From Gymnopus androsaceus JB14 (lineage: Eukaryota > Basidiomycota > Agaricomycetes > Agaricales > Omphalotaceae), in NCBI GenBank assembly GCA_009733575.1, contig ML769604.1, positions 28,724 to 92,723 of the forward strand: a stretch of DNA of 64,000 nt, written 5' to 3'. How positions within the stretch are numbered: the first letter of the stretch is position 1; the number at the start of each line of letters is the position of its first letter. Below, piece after piece: positions 1-12,456 of this stretch. The position numbers and the translations under genes are program-made. Under the pieces are notes generated by a model. That model was not told where the DNA came from. It worked only from the letters and a program-made list of their open reading frames with translations, and made no database searches.

Positions 1-2087
1 GCAGGACCTCGGAAACTCCCCCCAAACGTTGTCCGGTCAAGTACCCTGAAGGTACGCTATGATTTTGAGCTCAAATACGCTATTTCGGACAGGGACGGTC
101 ACGTGAATTTCAAAAAAAAATTCCAAAAAATTTCAAAAAATTCCTGAGCGCTCCTACAGGCTTCTACGTACGTTAAAAATGACCTAAATGCATTCCTGAG
201 GTCCTTTTCGGCAGCGGCGGCTTTTTTCTTTTCTTTGTTTTTTTTTTTTGTTGGGGGGTTACGCGGAGCTTGGCGTGGATTCAAATGGGCCAATGAACTT
301 TCAAAGGATTGCCTGTTAAATTACTACCCTCTTTCCCGGAGTATGACTGCAAATTTGGGGAGACCCATGTACTTGACTTGCTGGCGGTAATCCTCATTTT
401 TGATATCAACGGTTTGACAAACATGAAATTTTAGCCTTGAGTTAGAATTCAAAATTACAAGAAAACATAAATCCGTATTTCGATTGGAGTCTGCAGACGA
501 GGCCAAACTTCCCAACCTTGAATGGGTTTCTTGCAAAGGCTGAGTGCGATTGTAGATTGGCTACATGACTCCAGATGCATACAAGCAAAGCACTTTCTGA
601 AACACTCAAAATCCGCTTCCCGACCACTGAATCCCAATTTGGCCAAAACCACATTCATTGTCTGTGCGCCACTATATCTACCTCACAGAGAAAGGAAATG
701 ATGAACAGACCTACGTGATATGGCTATTTCCAAGGATCCAGACGGTTGAAGGAGATGCTGAAGAACAACTTCTCCTACACAGATCTCCGAGTCTAAGAAA
801 AGAAACCGGCCTACACATGTTGAAGAAAAGGGACTTTTACTGGGATCGAGTACTTGCAAACACTATTCTTATTCATGGGATGAGTCACTCCTGGTGGCAT
901 CGGAGGGCCATACGCACATACAGAAAGTGAGTATAGGGTGCGGTATAGGAAATTCACTGGTAAGGTCACTCTACCTTTTGTTTTTGGAGTTCATTTACTA
1001 ACAGTATCACATGACCCCAACCTTTCCTAGATGACGCAGACCGGCCTTTCTGAGACTCAAAAAATTCAAAAACTCGATAACTTCTGGCATACTTTTGCTC
1101 CATATACTTCTGTCGTATCAAGACCAAAGCATATGATCCCATTTCAAGCCATCACAAACATTTCGCAGCCTATCCGAGAACTGATGAAACTACAGCAATT
1201 CTATAGCCTCCTTAGAAGCTCTTAATCTCATTGCAAGGCGGCTGTATTCACTACTGTCAAACTTCTGGTGCGTTATCTTTCATATCCCCTCGTTTTTTCG
1301 ATAGCTTATTATATAACATTTGAAATTTCTGAGAACACTCCAAGCCTTCAAGCTTGTTGTGTTACTGTTGTATCACCTCAGACAGCAGTGGATTATTTCT
1401 AGGGCAAAGTTTTGGCGTTGAACGTTCATGTTTTATCTGGTTCAAATTGCAAGTATTAGCCTAGGAAAAGGAACCCAGCTAAATAGCTACCAGTGACCCT
1501 TGATATAGCGTCGAGTCTGACTTTGATATAACACAGTGATTGCGGTCAACCATGAGCGGATCTAGAATCTCACGCACTCTAGTTCTTCCGAGCGGGCGTT
1601 GACTTCTGCTTCAAAATTACAGTTTCTTATGACGATGTGGTTTCAGTAGGATACTCAAACTCTCTTCTTATCTCCGTGCCAGTTCCAGCAAATTCCAGCC
1701 AAGAACGAGAAACTTCTACAGCTCACTGAATCCGAATCTCATGTGGTGACCACTGTTGTGATAGACGATGCGGCACCACTCGAAGTAGGATGACACAATC
1801 ATCGGTTGTCCTGCTAGATGCGTAAGCAAGGACAATCGATGCGGATGCATCGAACAGGCTTAAATAGAGTGGTCAAGACTGCTGCACTGGGGTCCGATTG
1901 CTGCACAACGGCGGAGCATTAGGTGCCGCAGCGCGCATACAGCGCTATGCGTGTATGCGAACCGCTGTTTCTCAATGATGGACCGCGCCGGTTTACCTAC
2001 CTACTACCTACCTACCTACAAGAATAGGGTATGGTATCTACAGGCGAGCTTCCGAGCTCGATAAGCAAAACACGAAATCCAACAGAC
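1..2087. other. gene-poor stretch, no convincing gene
   Basis: No recognisable coding gene. Short ORFs exist on both strands but show no family signature and no clean splice structure. From about 1020 the sequence resembles 6480-7390 at lower identity, for example the motif CGAGAACTGATGAAACT. It is therefore the diverged flank of the dispersed repeat described separately. Copy 1 has an extra block of roughly 350 bp (about 1735-2087) that the second copy lacks; it contains a CTAC/CCTA microsatellite near 1995-2020. Confidence 0.5.
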
Positions 2088-3064
2088 GCAGCCAGGTTTA
2101 TCATTGTGCAACCCTTTACTAAAATCTCTTTGAGCTTACTACTTTCCTTCATTATCTGCAATTTCTGTCAAATAATTTGGGGAGCATGTAACCGCATTGA
2201 TCAAGACATCTAACCGGCTAGAAGCAGAAATCGCGTGTAAAGCCCTCCGTTGAAATATCTTTGCTAGTTGCGCTTTGTCTCCGAAACAGAAACTCACAGA
2301 TAAACTGCACATCCCAACTTCACCTTCCTCCTTGAACCTGTAGAACCATCTCGTATTGCAAAACACGGTTGCGAGTCAGAATCTAGAGATACATCTCACA
2401 TTGATCTCACAACAACTTGGTGATTTCATAAGAACATAGGCTTTTTTTCAGCATTCAGATGGACGCATTGAGAATATCTGTAAGATTTCAACACACAGTG
2501 CTCTAGATTTTCCGAGTTAAACTGCCGGAAATCTCAGACCTGTTACTGCGACACGAATTCGGACGACGGACACGTAAGGACAGTTTTGACCCGTACAAAT
2601 TTGGCAAGCCGACCTGCAACTAGGTTCGAATTCGACACTTTCATTACTCCTGCGACTCGTAAGTTTTCGAGGAACCCAAAACGACTTCTGCAAATGGCAT
2701 TGGGCGCCTTTCCCAGCGCTAACAGCTTCTGCGATCGACCTTAGGGGCTTCGCGAAAGACGAGATTCGCCCGTAGACTGTCTACAATTAAAACTCTGAGC
2801 TCCATACTAAAGTGGGACCTATAACTATTACACGGTGCACACGACAGACAAGCCAGCCCATTATGGGAACTGACTGGCTCCAGGCACTTATCCTGCTTGC
2901 GAGTAGCCGTGGGGTGATAGGCTCGTCATTGTGATTCGGAACGATTGGGGGTCTACATTCCAATGAAGCACAATGATAAAAGCGACCTATCACCCTGACC
3001 CTTCCAAGTCGTTGAACACACCTGTCAGGCCTTTCCAGGTGCCGACTGGGAAACAGCCTAGCAT
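2088..3064. repeat. dispersed repeat, copy 1 (about 0.98 kb)
   Basis: Aligns by eye almost base for base with 7386-8361, in the same orientation. Only scattered substitutions separate them. Identity stops abruptly near 3064, just after the shared text GACTGGGAAACAGC. A minus-strand ORF reading toward 2787 is kept in both copies (shared residues AWSQSVPIMGWLVCRVHRV), but I recognise no domain. No terminal repeats or target-site duplication were found. It is probably an old mobile-element fragment or a segmental duplication. Confidence 0.85.
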
Positions 3065-4660
3065 TACCCAAAGAAAGTAAGTCTTCTCAATACCCTCGGA
3101 TAGTTCGAACAGATACTGACTCATCTTTTTCTCATTCAATCAAGTTTTGCTGTAATAATAGCATATTAGCACCTTCCTTCGGAATGAGGAAACCGTAGTC
3201 TCGAAACCGAGAACCGTTAATGGTGGAGTGTTTGCTTCGAAAGTCCTCTGCGCTCTGTTAATGCAACAACAACAAAGATGCAGCGAAATACAAAGACCTC
3301 GGCTAATTTCCGTACACATGGCTACAAACGCTTCTCGTAAGGCAGAAATTGACGAATAGCGAGCAGGTCATACCTTCCACTGTGATCCAAAAAGTGGCTG
3401 CTGGGGTTACCGTAGTAGGTGGCACAACGTGAGTGGTCCCTCCGCCTGTTCTCCTTGAATCCCCTATTCCGATACCTAGTGGGCCTCTTAGTTCCATGGT
3501 CACAGTATGGCGTATTCCGGCTCTGCAAATACTTTAGCTTCTTTCCTTATCTGTATTGTTAGATTCTTCGAGGTAAGAAAAGTTCCAAGTGCATGATAAT
3601 TATTAAGCTCAGTGTCAGGAGCCCAATAAGCCTCATAAAACTTCATGAGGAGGTCAATTAAATTTTCTGTTCAATGTGTTAAACAAAGTGCCAAAGTACC
3701 GTACATAAAAGTATTGAATGAAATAGAATAGACTGCAGTTTAGCAGCTAATTGGCAGCTAAGTAACGATAATTCATACGGCCCTTTGTTCATGAGAGTTG
3801 TCAAGTGCCACATTGTTGACCAAGATTTAGATTTGGACACAGAGTAGATCTGAATCCCGTAAATAATGTCGAATACTTACCTCCGATGAACCATTTTTGA
3901 ATCAATAGGATATTCAAAATTCAAACCTTGGTTTAAGTATGAGAAGGACGCTCAAGATTTGGTTCCCGCGCTGCTGATCCTAATCCACCCTCTGTATTCG
4001 AGTTTTCACTTTCGCTCAGCCACGGCATCCATTTTCAATAGAGATTGTTACGCTAAGACCAGCTTTGACCTGGCCAAATTAGGCAGAAGCTTTTTCCCAC
4101 GTGACACAAACTTTAAATTCTCAATCGGAGCGCAAATCTGACCTATCTTCTTGAACTTCTACCACCATCTCCCGGAGCGATACCAGCGACACCAAGTAAG
4201 ATTCCAATCTAACTTCTCAATATCGCTTTCTAATCTATTCTCTTCTCAGCTTCTCATCAACTTCCCCGCATTCGTTCAAATCTCAAATAAAACGGTCTTT
4301 CTTTTACTGAGTCTGCTTGCAGCTCTTCCGACTCCAGCTCCTCGTAAGGCCTTGAATCAGTTCCTCGCCTTTGTTGATTCGTTATTATTACGGGTTCAAC
4401 TATTGCCAACAATAGAGTAGGATTCGATTTCTTTTTTGTCATATCGTTTTTCTTATTGCTCCTCAGGCAAACTCCCTGACGTACTTCTAAGCAAATACAA
4501 TCTCTCGCTCCGTCTTCGCCTGTGTAAGACTTCAAATCATCTAGGCTCTTGCCGTTATTCATTGGAGCATCATTCTTCATCCTTCTCTGGCACTTTTTCC
4601 ATCCTTCCTCTCATATAGGCTCTCCTTCTCTAACGCCTACGACCCTCGCGCTCCAACAGC
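3065..4660. other. gene-less stretch upstream of the 4661 gene
   Basis: No gene recognised. The last several hundred bases are pyrimidine-rich (many CTTC/TCTC runs), as expected for the promoter and 5-prime leader of the gene starting at 4661. Short ORFs here have no family signature. Confidence 0.4.
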
Positions 4661-6120
4661 ATGTCGCAAAATTTTGTGAAAGGCATCTTCAGCACTCCTG
4701 AACTTCACCGAGCCATGTCCAGCTCCTTCAAAGCTAGTATCTGCCACTACCCTCCTCCATCTCTGCCATTACCGTCGGAGACCATTCCGGACGTCTCGAA
4801 GCCAGAGATCCAAAAGTTTTACAAGGCAGGCCGCGCCGTTTTACGTGCGCAGGTCGAGTCTTGGATATCGACAAACTTGCAGTTGGGAAATGAGCATTTA
4901 TTCAGAGAGGTTAGTCATGTAATGAACCTGATTCATACTGCGTCGTTGATACATTCCTATGTTGTTCTAGACCGCTGTGAAGGCTGTCGATGAGAATATC
5001 GAGGCGCTCATTTCTCGCCTTGCTGCGTACAACCTGCCGAAAAAGAGTATCAAGCTACGCGTGATCTCTTTTTTCGTTCAGGTTGGAAGAGAAGACGTAG
5101 CATTCGATGTCAAGATCATCGGTTCCATGCTTGATTTTTATCTGGACGAATTTTCTCATCTTTTCAAACGATGGTAAGGTAATGCTTTCGCATCTCTCTT
5201 TCCAAAGCTGATTAGTCGAGCAGGAGACCGGTTGCTGAGGATTTTGACGGCTCTCCACAATCTGTAAGCCCATCAATAATTTACCTAGCTGTTGGATTAT
5301 CGTCTCAATCGAAGCTTTACTAGGCGATAAGGCGGACCGAGCACTTCCGAATCCCAGCTTTTCGCAGGGACTTGGGGACTGCAAGCCAGGTTGACAGCGC
5401 AGTACTGCTCGTATGTGTCGTTGTATTCGAGTCTGTGAACTGTTCTCTGAATCAAACCCTCAATAGCGTCGTAGTCAAAGGCTTGCTTCGCGCCCGGTAA
5501 AGGCTTCGTCGACCGCGGTAAGTAAACCTTGACTATTTTGTTGTTGCTCTCGTCTCAATTGGATGTCTACTAGGGTCAACAAGGTTTCCTCTTTCGACAG
5601 GTTGGCGAAATTCCGGTGACGCCCACCAAGGTAAATGTCACCGTTTTGTTGTTGTCGTCGTTTCTCATAGAACAAACCACAGGGTCGGAAGAAGGCGACC
5701 CAGGACGCTTTGGAACATCCAGCGAAGGTTAGTCTTGCTACTGTACGCTGTTGCACCTCAAATGTTCGTCTAATGGAACGCGTACTATCAGCGGAGGAGA
5801 TTAGCGGATGTCTCGAATCTTGCTCCCAGTCAGTCAATCTCGATGGCGCCACTTAAAGTGAGTCGGAAGCCTGCCAACGATGAGTCGATCTCGGCGGCGC
5901 CATTCAAAGTCGTCAAGGTAAATTTTCAGCCCTTTATGTTGATTCCTTTTCTGATCTCGACACGTAGGCCAGAAAGCAGGGGACGCGCGAGAGAGTCAAA
6001 CGATTCTTTGGAGGTATGGTCGAGGCTAGCTACGTTTTCCTTGCTTTTTCTTACTCTGTATTTCTAGTCGTTGACGAAAACGCCGTTTCTAACGGAACCC
6101 GTTCTCGCTCGAAAGCCTGA
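4661..6120 (+). CDS. hypothetical protein, 10 exons, basic C-terminus
   Basis: I do not recognise the family. A clean ten-exon model can be read: 4661-4909, 4971-5173, then small exons joined by GT-AG introns, ending KRFFGVVDENAVSNGTRSRSKA and stop at 6118-6120. It gives about 311 residues with every junction in phase, which is strong evidence that the gene is real and intact. The N-terminal half (residues 1-155) looks helical and globular. The C-terminal half is rich in Arg, Lys, Ser and Pro, suggesting a disordered basic tail. A short internal duplication is visible (SISMAPLKV and SISAAPFKV). The ATG at 4661 follows a C/A-rich leader. No signal peptide or membrane segment is seen. The gene lies between the two copies of the dispersed repeat. 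Confidence 0.75.
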
Positions 6121-7385
6121 AGTCGCTGGTGTAGTTTAGATTTTAGTCGGTGTTAGATGTACTAGTACTCTGCTGGTCGGAGTTGAAGGATAGACATTTG
6201 TATCGTTTTGTGGATCCCCTGTTGTAAATGTAACGAAGTAATGACTGTATAAAGTCGTAAACTGCAGCTAGAAATCATGAACAATCGGACTTCTGGACAA
6301 ACAAGGACGCGTGTGGGTTCTCACCTTGTGTTTTTAACCTCGGCCATCATCGAAATATCTCTCATCTCTTCGCCAATTTTCTGTACAAGTCACGGGCCAA
6401 CTACACGGCTTCAATTTGACCTAGATCGTTCAGAAGCTCGCAGCATGCTTTTACGCTTTTTTGTAAGACAGAACTAGGTCCTCTTGACTCAGAGATCCTG
6501 GATTTGGTCCATGTACGCTTTCTGTCGTACTCAGGATGCTCAAGACCAAAGCATACGGGCCCCATTGGATTCCATTCATCACAATCATTTAGTCAGGAAA
6601 TAAGTATAATCAGACCTTGTAGCATGTTCGAGAACTGATGAAACTGCAGCAATGCTATAGCCTTAGGGCTCTTATTCTCATTGCGAGGCGGCTGTATTTG
6701 CTAGGGTCAAAAATCTGGTGCATTGTCTTTCACATCTTCTCGTGCTTTCAACATCCTTATCATACAAATAATTAAATTCCTGAGAACTTCAGGCTCTTTA
6801 CGATCGCTTGGAGCTCCAATCTTACTTCGGTCCCCATCTTCAAGCTTCAAGCTTCAAAATATCCCAAAACTGTCTATCTTACCGCACAAAAAAATCCGAC
6901 TGTTGTCGTACCCTTGCTAGCTTATCTCAGGCTATGGATTATTTTTAGGATGTCGAGCAATGTTTTGGCAATGTTTCAGCTGCACCCTGGTGAAGACCGT
7001 GACATTTAGAGTAATTCTTCGCTATGCATTATTTGCGCATCTGGTGTGGTTTGGTGTTGAACGTTCATGCTATATCTGGTTCGAATTGTAAGCTTTGTCT
7101 AGGCAAAGGATTTCTGCTAAGCTGCTGACCCTTGATATAGTGTTGACTCTGACTTCGATCAACATGATTGCGGTCAACCATAAGCAGATCCAGAATATCA
7201 CGTACTGTAGTTCTTCCTAGTGAGCGCTGACTTCTGCTTCAAATTCACAGTTTCTTATGACGACGTTGATTCGGTAGGGTATTCAAACTCTCTTTCAATC
7301 TTCTGCTTCCAGCGAATTCTAGCCAAGAACGAGAGACCTTGCAGCTGAAATCATCTCATGTCTGGCGAGACTGATAGATAGAATA
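6121..7385. other. gene-less stretch with diverged repeat flank
   Basis: No gene recognised. From about 6530 the sequence resembles 1090-1730, so the dispersed duplication once extended further left than its well-conserved core. A run CTTCAAGCTTCAAGCTTCAA lies near 6838. Confidence 0.45.
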
Positions 7386-8361
7386 GCAGCCAGGTTTATC
7401 ATTGTGCAACCCTTTACTAAATCTCTTTGAGCTTACTACGTTCCCTCATCATCTGCAATTTCTATCAAATAATTTGGGAGCATGTAACCGCCATTGAGCA
7501 AGGCATCTAACCGGCTAGAAGCAGAAATCGCGTGTAAAGCCCTCCGTTGAAATATCTTTGCTAGTTGCGCTTTGTCTCCGAAACAGAAACTCACAGATAA
7601 ACTGCACATCCCAACTTCACCTTCCTTCTTGAACCGGTAGAACCATCTCCGATTGCAAAACACGGTTGCGAGTCAGAATCTGGAGATACATCTCACATTG
7701 ATCTCACAACAACTTGGTGATTTCATAGGAGCATAGGCTTTTGTTCAGCATTCAGATGGACGCATTGAGAATATCTGTAAGATTTCAACACACAGTGCTC
7801 TAGATTTTCCGAGTTAAACTGCCGGAAATCTCAAACCTGTTACTGCGACACGAATTCGGACGACGGACACGTAAGGACAGCTTTGACCCGTACAAATTTG
7901 GCAAGCCGACCTGCAACTAGCTTTGAATTCGACACTTTCATTACTCCTGCGACTCGTAAGTTTTCGAGGAACCCAAAACGACTTCTGCAAATGGCATTGG
8001 GCGCCTTTCCCAGCGCTAACAGCTTCTGCGATCGACCTTAGGGGCTTCGCGAAAGACGAGATTCGCCCGTAGACTGTCTACAATTAAAACTCTGAGCTCC
8101 ATACTAAAGTGGGACCTATAACTATTACACGGTGCACACGACAGACAAGCCAGCCCATTATGGGAACTGACTGGCTCCAGGCACTTATCCTGCTTGCGAG
8201 TAGCCGTGGGGTGATAGGCTCGTCATTGTGATTCGGAACGATTGGGGGTCTACATTCCAATGAAGCACAATGATAAAAGCGACCTATCACCCTGACCCCT
8301 CCAAGTCGTTGAACACACCTGTCAGGCCTTTCCAGGTGCCGACTGGGAAACAGCATAGCAT
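7386..8361. repeat. dispersed repeat, copy 2 (about 0.98 kb)
   Basis: Second copy of the 2088-3064 repeat, same orientation, about 5.3 kb downstream. It carries the same minus-strand ORF, which extends to about 8455 here because the sequence past the repeat end differs. The two copies flank the intact gene at 4661-6120. No target-site duplication or TIR was found. Confidence 0.85.
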
Positions 8362-9251
8362 CATCATGAAACAAGTAAGTTCTCTCATCATATGATCGTT
8401 TGAACAGATACTGAAAATTTTTTCTCTCTTTTCTTTCGGATTTCCTCTCGCTCAAGGTTCAAACTGAAGTTTCTTTCGTTGAATGATTCAAAGTTCCTAC
8501 CATTCGAAAAACCGAATTTTGAAGGAAAGGAGGCAAATTGCAAGAAACAACTTACGATTATGCACGCAAAGTTCCCGAATCAACCTCACGACGGGAAATT
8601 GTGCCCAGATTCTTCGACCCACCTAGTGGAAGCACATTCTATCGAACTGGCGACTTGTTTTGCCTGATTCGGTGGTTGGGGCCATCATAAATCTTAGTGC
8701 TTATGAGTGAATTTCAAGACTTTAATCGAAATAAATCGTCCCAGAGCTCACAGCACCCGCGTGCATTCCGAAATGTCCGTCTGAAGCGAGAATCAACTGA
8801 AAGGACGCTGGCGGCTTACTCACCGGGAACGGCTAGCCCCAGGCAGGCTTCTAACGGCCACTCGGTTGGCATCCACGTCCAGTGTGTGCACTGAAATACA
8901 GTGGCGTACATAGTAGTCTAGTGAGGATGTCAAACGTATGTAGAAAGGAAACAAGTACAATCGTCCAAATAATCCAGATAGGAAAAAGAGATATTCTAGA
9001 GTCTATTGAGGAAACATGCATCGTGATCCAGGGCCGGAGAAACAAAACAAGAAAGTCCAATCGTCTAAACGCGAGAAATCCAGATAAGAAAAGAAATCAT
9101 CTAAACGCGAACGAGTACCAGAAATCACGACATTCACAATCGATTCAAACTTCCTGGTCCAAACTGGATATCCAACCCTTCCGCTTTCCACACCTTCAAA
9201 TCCTTCTTCTGAGACCTCTTCGTTCGTTGAAACTTGTGCGGCACCTGGAAG
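8362..9251. other. gene-less stretch
   Basis: No recognisable gene. Short ORFs on both strands lack family signatures. It includes an A-rich stretch (8940-9110) with repeated CGTCTAAACGCGA-like text near 9060 and 9098. Confidence 0.4.
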
Positions 9252-10561
9252 CTAACGAAGGCGAACGACGCTATGGACACTCGGCCCACCAAAATACTTG
9301 TCCGCTGACAGTGTCGACGTCTGAGGGACTTGCCAGCGAGATCGGATAGCCTGCATCAGGGTGATTTCGGCATGAGGAGTGAAGGTGCATCGACCGAGGT
9401 CAAGATGTTCGAGGTACTGGCAGAAGACAATGGAGCCTCCATATGCGTTTCTGGGTTGTACGTCCACGGCGAAAAAAAGCTCGAAAGAACCTTTTTGGCC
9501 GTGAGGCGGAGCTTGGTGACCTGTGGGGTGTCTTCGAGGACAGTAGTCATGTCCAGATCTAGATCGGGAATGTCGAGACAGAGCTCGGTAAGGATGCAAG
9601 CTGACCGATGGAGTAGGGAAGTAATCGCGGGACAGAGGCGTGCTCTATCGGTGCTTTTGATGCGAAGGATTTCAAGACTGGGCAAGGTCAACATCTTCAA
9701 GATAGCAACAGTGTTGACAGATAGAATTCGCTCTTGGATAGACAGCTCGCGACATGTAAGGAGCGGTAACTTTAGCATCAGGATCCAATATCCAGTCTGT
9801 TTGTCGTCTATTAGCTGCAAAGGAGCACCAACGTAGATTGGAGATCCATTCGTAGCCAGCTTCGGGTGGGATGGATGATGTAGGACCTTGGTACACTTGG
9901 AGTTGGTCCAACGGCATTGGGAAGATGGAACGATCTTCAGAATTCCGAAAGCGAACGGTATGAAGACGTGGTGCGTTGTGAAAGATTTCGTGAACGTCAG
10001 TTGGCCCAGTACGTGGGCCTTGATGAGCGACATAGAGATGGAGGGTCTCCAAGTTCGGAAATGAGTCGGCGAGAGCGTGAAATGTTGACAGGCACTTGGA
10101 CAGTACATGGAGAGAGAAGAATACCCAGCGATTACTCGTAGGAAAGAGCACGGATAACAAAGCATTTTCCTTCGGCTACGTCCAAGCCCAAGTGCAATGA
10201 ATAGAGACAAAGAGAGGTTGATTCCTGACTTCTACTGAGATACTCCCGCAATAGCTCGACCTTTCCTGGAGACGGATTTCTGTGACCTACTTCAACGTGC
10301 ACTCGGCTCCACAATCGCGCTTCGTAAAGAGCAGCATTAGCGCCATGCACTACAAATACGCGTCAAATACCACGGATATTTTGCAGGACGAAGGATATAT
10401 GGTCCCGTCTTGGGAGAGATGACTTCAGATTCGGCTTCTTCAGCGAGTTCAAGGTCGGGAAGATACTTGAAAATCTCGCTCAGAACATCGAAAGGGAGAT
10501 GTTGAGCTGGAGATATAATGCCATGAGTACAGATTTGGGCAGAGCGGGAAGAAGATATCAT
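9252..10561 (-). pseudogene. F-box/LRR-like protein, frame-broken
   Basis: The N-terminus from ATG at 10561 carries an F-box-like core (LPFDVLSEIFKYLPDLELA), then YLTRICSAWR and RLWSRVHVEV, the usual Agaricomycete F-box layout. LRR-type segments follow (FPNLETLHLYV, LTLPSLEILRI, QYLEHLDLGRCTF). F-box proteins recruit substrates to SCF ubiquitin ligases. The segments lie in different frames. Extra-base shifts are needed near 10340 (after SAWR), 10142 and 9773, plus another shift near the T7/A7 run at 9473. No normal-length introns explain these joins. Expanded F-box families of this type often contain pseudogenes. Read errors are the alternative. The start is 176 bp from the divergent gene at 10738. 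Confidence 0.72.
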
Positions 10562-10682
10562 TGTAGGTTTCCGTGGGCGGATGAGATGAAAAGGTTACGC
10601 GCCAAGTTTGACCAAGTGCGCAGTGCGCAGCGCGTCTGAATGATGGCCGATGCCGAGCGATAGACGCTGGACGTTGACGCAA

Positions 10683-10704
10683 GCTCTTATATATATATAA
10701 GCTC
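10683..10704 (+). promoter_or_regulatory. TATA-like element before the 10738 gene
   Basis: An alternating TATATATATA run lies about 40-50 bp upstream of the ATG at 10738, within the short gap shared with the divergent F-box gene. Position and sequence fit a fungal TATA box; function is inferred. Confidence 0.5.
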
Positions 10705-10737
10705 TCGCTCTCTGCTCAACCACCATCTCAACCCGAC

Positions 10738-11526
10738 ATGATTTTTTCTCTTATTCGCTATAGTGCAGCCATTTACGGGCTTGCTCTCGAATACCTCTAC
10801 CCTTTCAACCCTTTGCCTTTCGCTATCAGTATCAGCGACGAACTCCAGGAATCCTTGAAATACCAAGCCCAGTTTGTCAGCCTCTGGTCGGCGATTGTAT
10901 CACTCTCCTTTCTTTACCTCTTTGTTTTCTTCTTCGCAATCTTCTCGCTTGCTCATGGAATGCTCACTCTTGCGATGTACTGTCGTCCTGCGCTCCGTGA
11001 AAAGGTCCAGAAGCGCATGGCTGAGAGAGCTTTGAAGATGCAGAACAAGAAGAAGCCCTCGAGGCGTGCTGCATGGGGTAGCATCATGTTCAATGTATTC
11101 TTCAGCATTGCCATGGTCATTAACGATGCTATCTTCAATCGATCAGAAGATGCTGCATCGTTGCAGGACGGCGCTATCGAGCGCCTCCAATACCTCTTTG
11201 CATCGTCATCATTCATCATCCGCATTCAGATGCAGGTCTTCACGTTCGTCTTTGCGTTTGCACTACTCTTCTCGTTGGTACGCACAATCTGCCGCCGTCG
11301 CCGCCAGCAGCGTGCCGTGGCTGACGAGGAGAGCCGTTTGGCACCTGGTGAAATGGCCCAGGCTGAGGCTGAGGTGCAGCAGAGCGCGTTTGTAGTGGAG
11401 GAGAAGCTCATCGACTTTTCGGATGGGATGAATGGTCTATACGAGAAGATGGAGGCTTACGCTGCCCCTGCTCCCGCTGAAGCGCATGCCACTGAGCGTG
11501 AAGCAGAGCCTTTGGTTAGATTGTAG
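10738..11526 (+). CDS. multi-pass membrane protein, unknown function
   Basis: A single uninterrupted exon of 262 residues. Hydrophobic segments lie at about residues 45-80 (SLSFLYLFVFFFAIFSLAHG), 117-133 (IMFNVFFSIAMVI) and 160-185 (FTFVFAFALLFSLV). Each cytosol-type flank is basic (KVQKRMAERALKMQNKKK; RTICRRRRQQR). The C-terminal 60 residues are acidic and Ala/Glu-rich, ending EAEPLVRL. This suggests an endomembrane or plasma-membrane protein with three or four helices and a soluble tail. I recognise no catalytic motif. The start is supported by a nearby TATA-like box and the lack of an upstream in-frame ATG close by. Codon choice is even and the frame is clean, unlike the adjacent F-box gene. 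Confidence 0.8.
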   Translation: MIFSLIRYSAAIYGLALEYLYPFNPLPFAISISDELQESLKYQAQFVSLWSAIVSLSFLYLFVFFFAIFSLAHGMLTLAMYCRPALREKVQKRMAERALKMQNKKKPSRRAAWGSIMFNVFFSIAMVINDAIFNRSEDAASLQDGAIERLQYLFASSSFIIRIQMQVFTFVFAFALLFSLVRTICRRRRQQRAVADEESRLAPGEMAQAEAEVQQSAFVVEEKLIDFSDGMNGLYEKMEAYAAPAPAEAHATEREAEPLVRL

Positions 11527-12007
11527 AATGTGCAATGAATTCATACTCGATGTTCGATTGTAAGCATTGATGATGTTTGCTGTCCTGTGTGTTTGCTCAT
11601 GGATGCTTTAGATTTATCTGGTTTGCTCTTTACTATTCCATCGCGTTTTTCGTACCTTGTCTTTTTGTGATTTCATCCTCCTTTCATTTCTGCTGCTGAT
11701 TTATGGCTACCATGACGGATATTCAATGGACTGCATATTGAATGCTTGTACGCGGTTTCAATTTTAAGTTGATTTATCCGTTGTTAGAACAGCTTAATTG
11801 CCCTTGTCAGTTTCCAATCGTGGCCACTACTGCCACGATTTTCCAGCTGGTGCCACTGCTGCTGCTGGTGTCGATACCCCAGAATTGGTTTCATATCGAA
11901 GTTTCGAGTCCGATGAGCATGAGGACAATTGCTGCTAACCCAACCTTTTTTTTTGTTAAAAAAACAAGACTGTGGCTAAGTATACTAAGTATACAATACA
12001 AGACCAC
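11527..12007. other. intergenic, no gene seen
   Basis: T-rich 3-prime flank of the 10738 gene, then plain sequence up to the convergent small gene ending near 12008. Nothing else recognised. Confidence 0.4.
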
Positions 12008-12456
12008 TCAAGCATCTAGATCTGTGACAATCTTGGTCAACATGGACTCGATGCGATCCAACCTGGACCGGTGATCCCATAACCTATGCCGCCAAGAACG
12101 ATTGCACCTATAGCCTGATGGATTTTCGCTGCAAATGCAGTCGATACCTTGAGCTGCTCGTCAGGGATGGTCGGAGCTGGAGATACCGTTCGTTCTTCCT
12201 TTGGAGTTGACTCTTTGGTGTTTGTGCATAATACGTCGAGGAGACTTTGGAAATTGGAATGGTCCTTTGACGCTATGGTCTGAGGTCCGGATACCTTCTG
12301 ACGCCTTATGGGACTCCTGGCATTGAGGTCTGGAGGTCCCGTTGATATCCTTGGGGCATCTGTATCTTCAGACCCGTTAGGAGGCACAGGTTCGATGAAA
12401 GCCGGAAGCATCAGCCAAACAACATAGACAATAGGATCAAAATTGCGTCGCTGCAT
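12008..12456 (-). CDS. small hypothetical membrane protein
   Basis: Starting at ATG 12456, the reading begins MQRRNFDPIVYVVWLMLPAF, has a Pro/Ser/Thr-rich middle, then a hydrophobic glycine-rich segment (AIGAIVLGGIGYGI). The open frame stops at 12037 after 139 residues. In another frame the same DNA continues as a better-looking amphipathic tail (RSRLDRIESMLTKIVTDLDA) ending at 12008. A one-base shift near 12068 would join the two. The family is unknown. The gene may be real with a tail-anchor-like helix; the frame at the C-terminus is uncertain. Confidence 0.4.
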
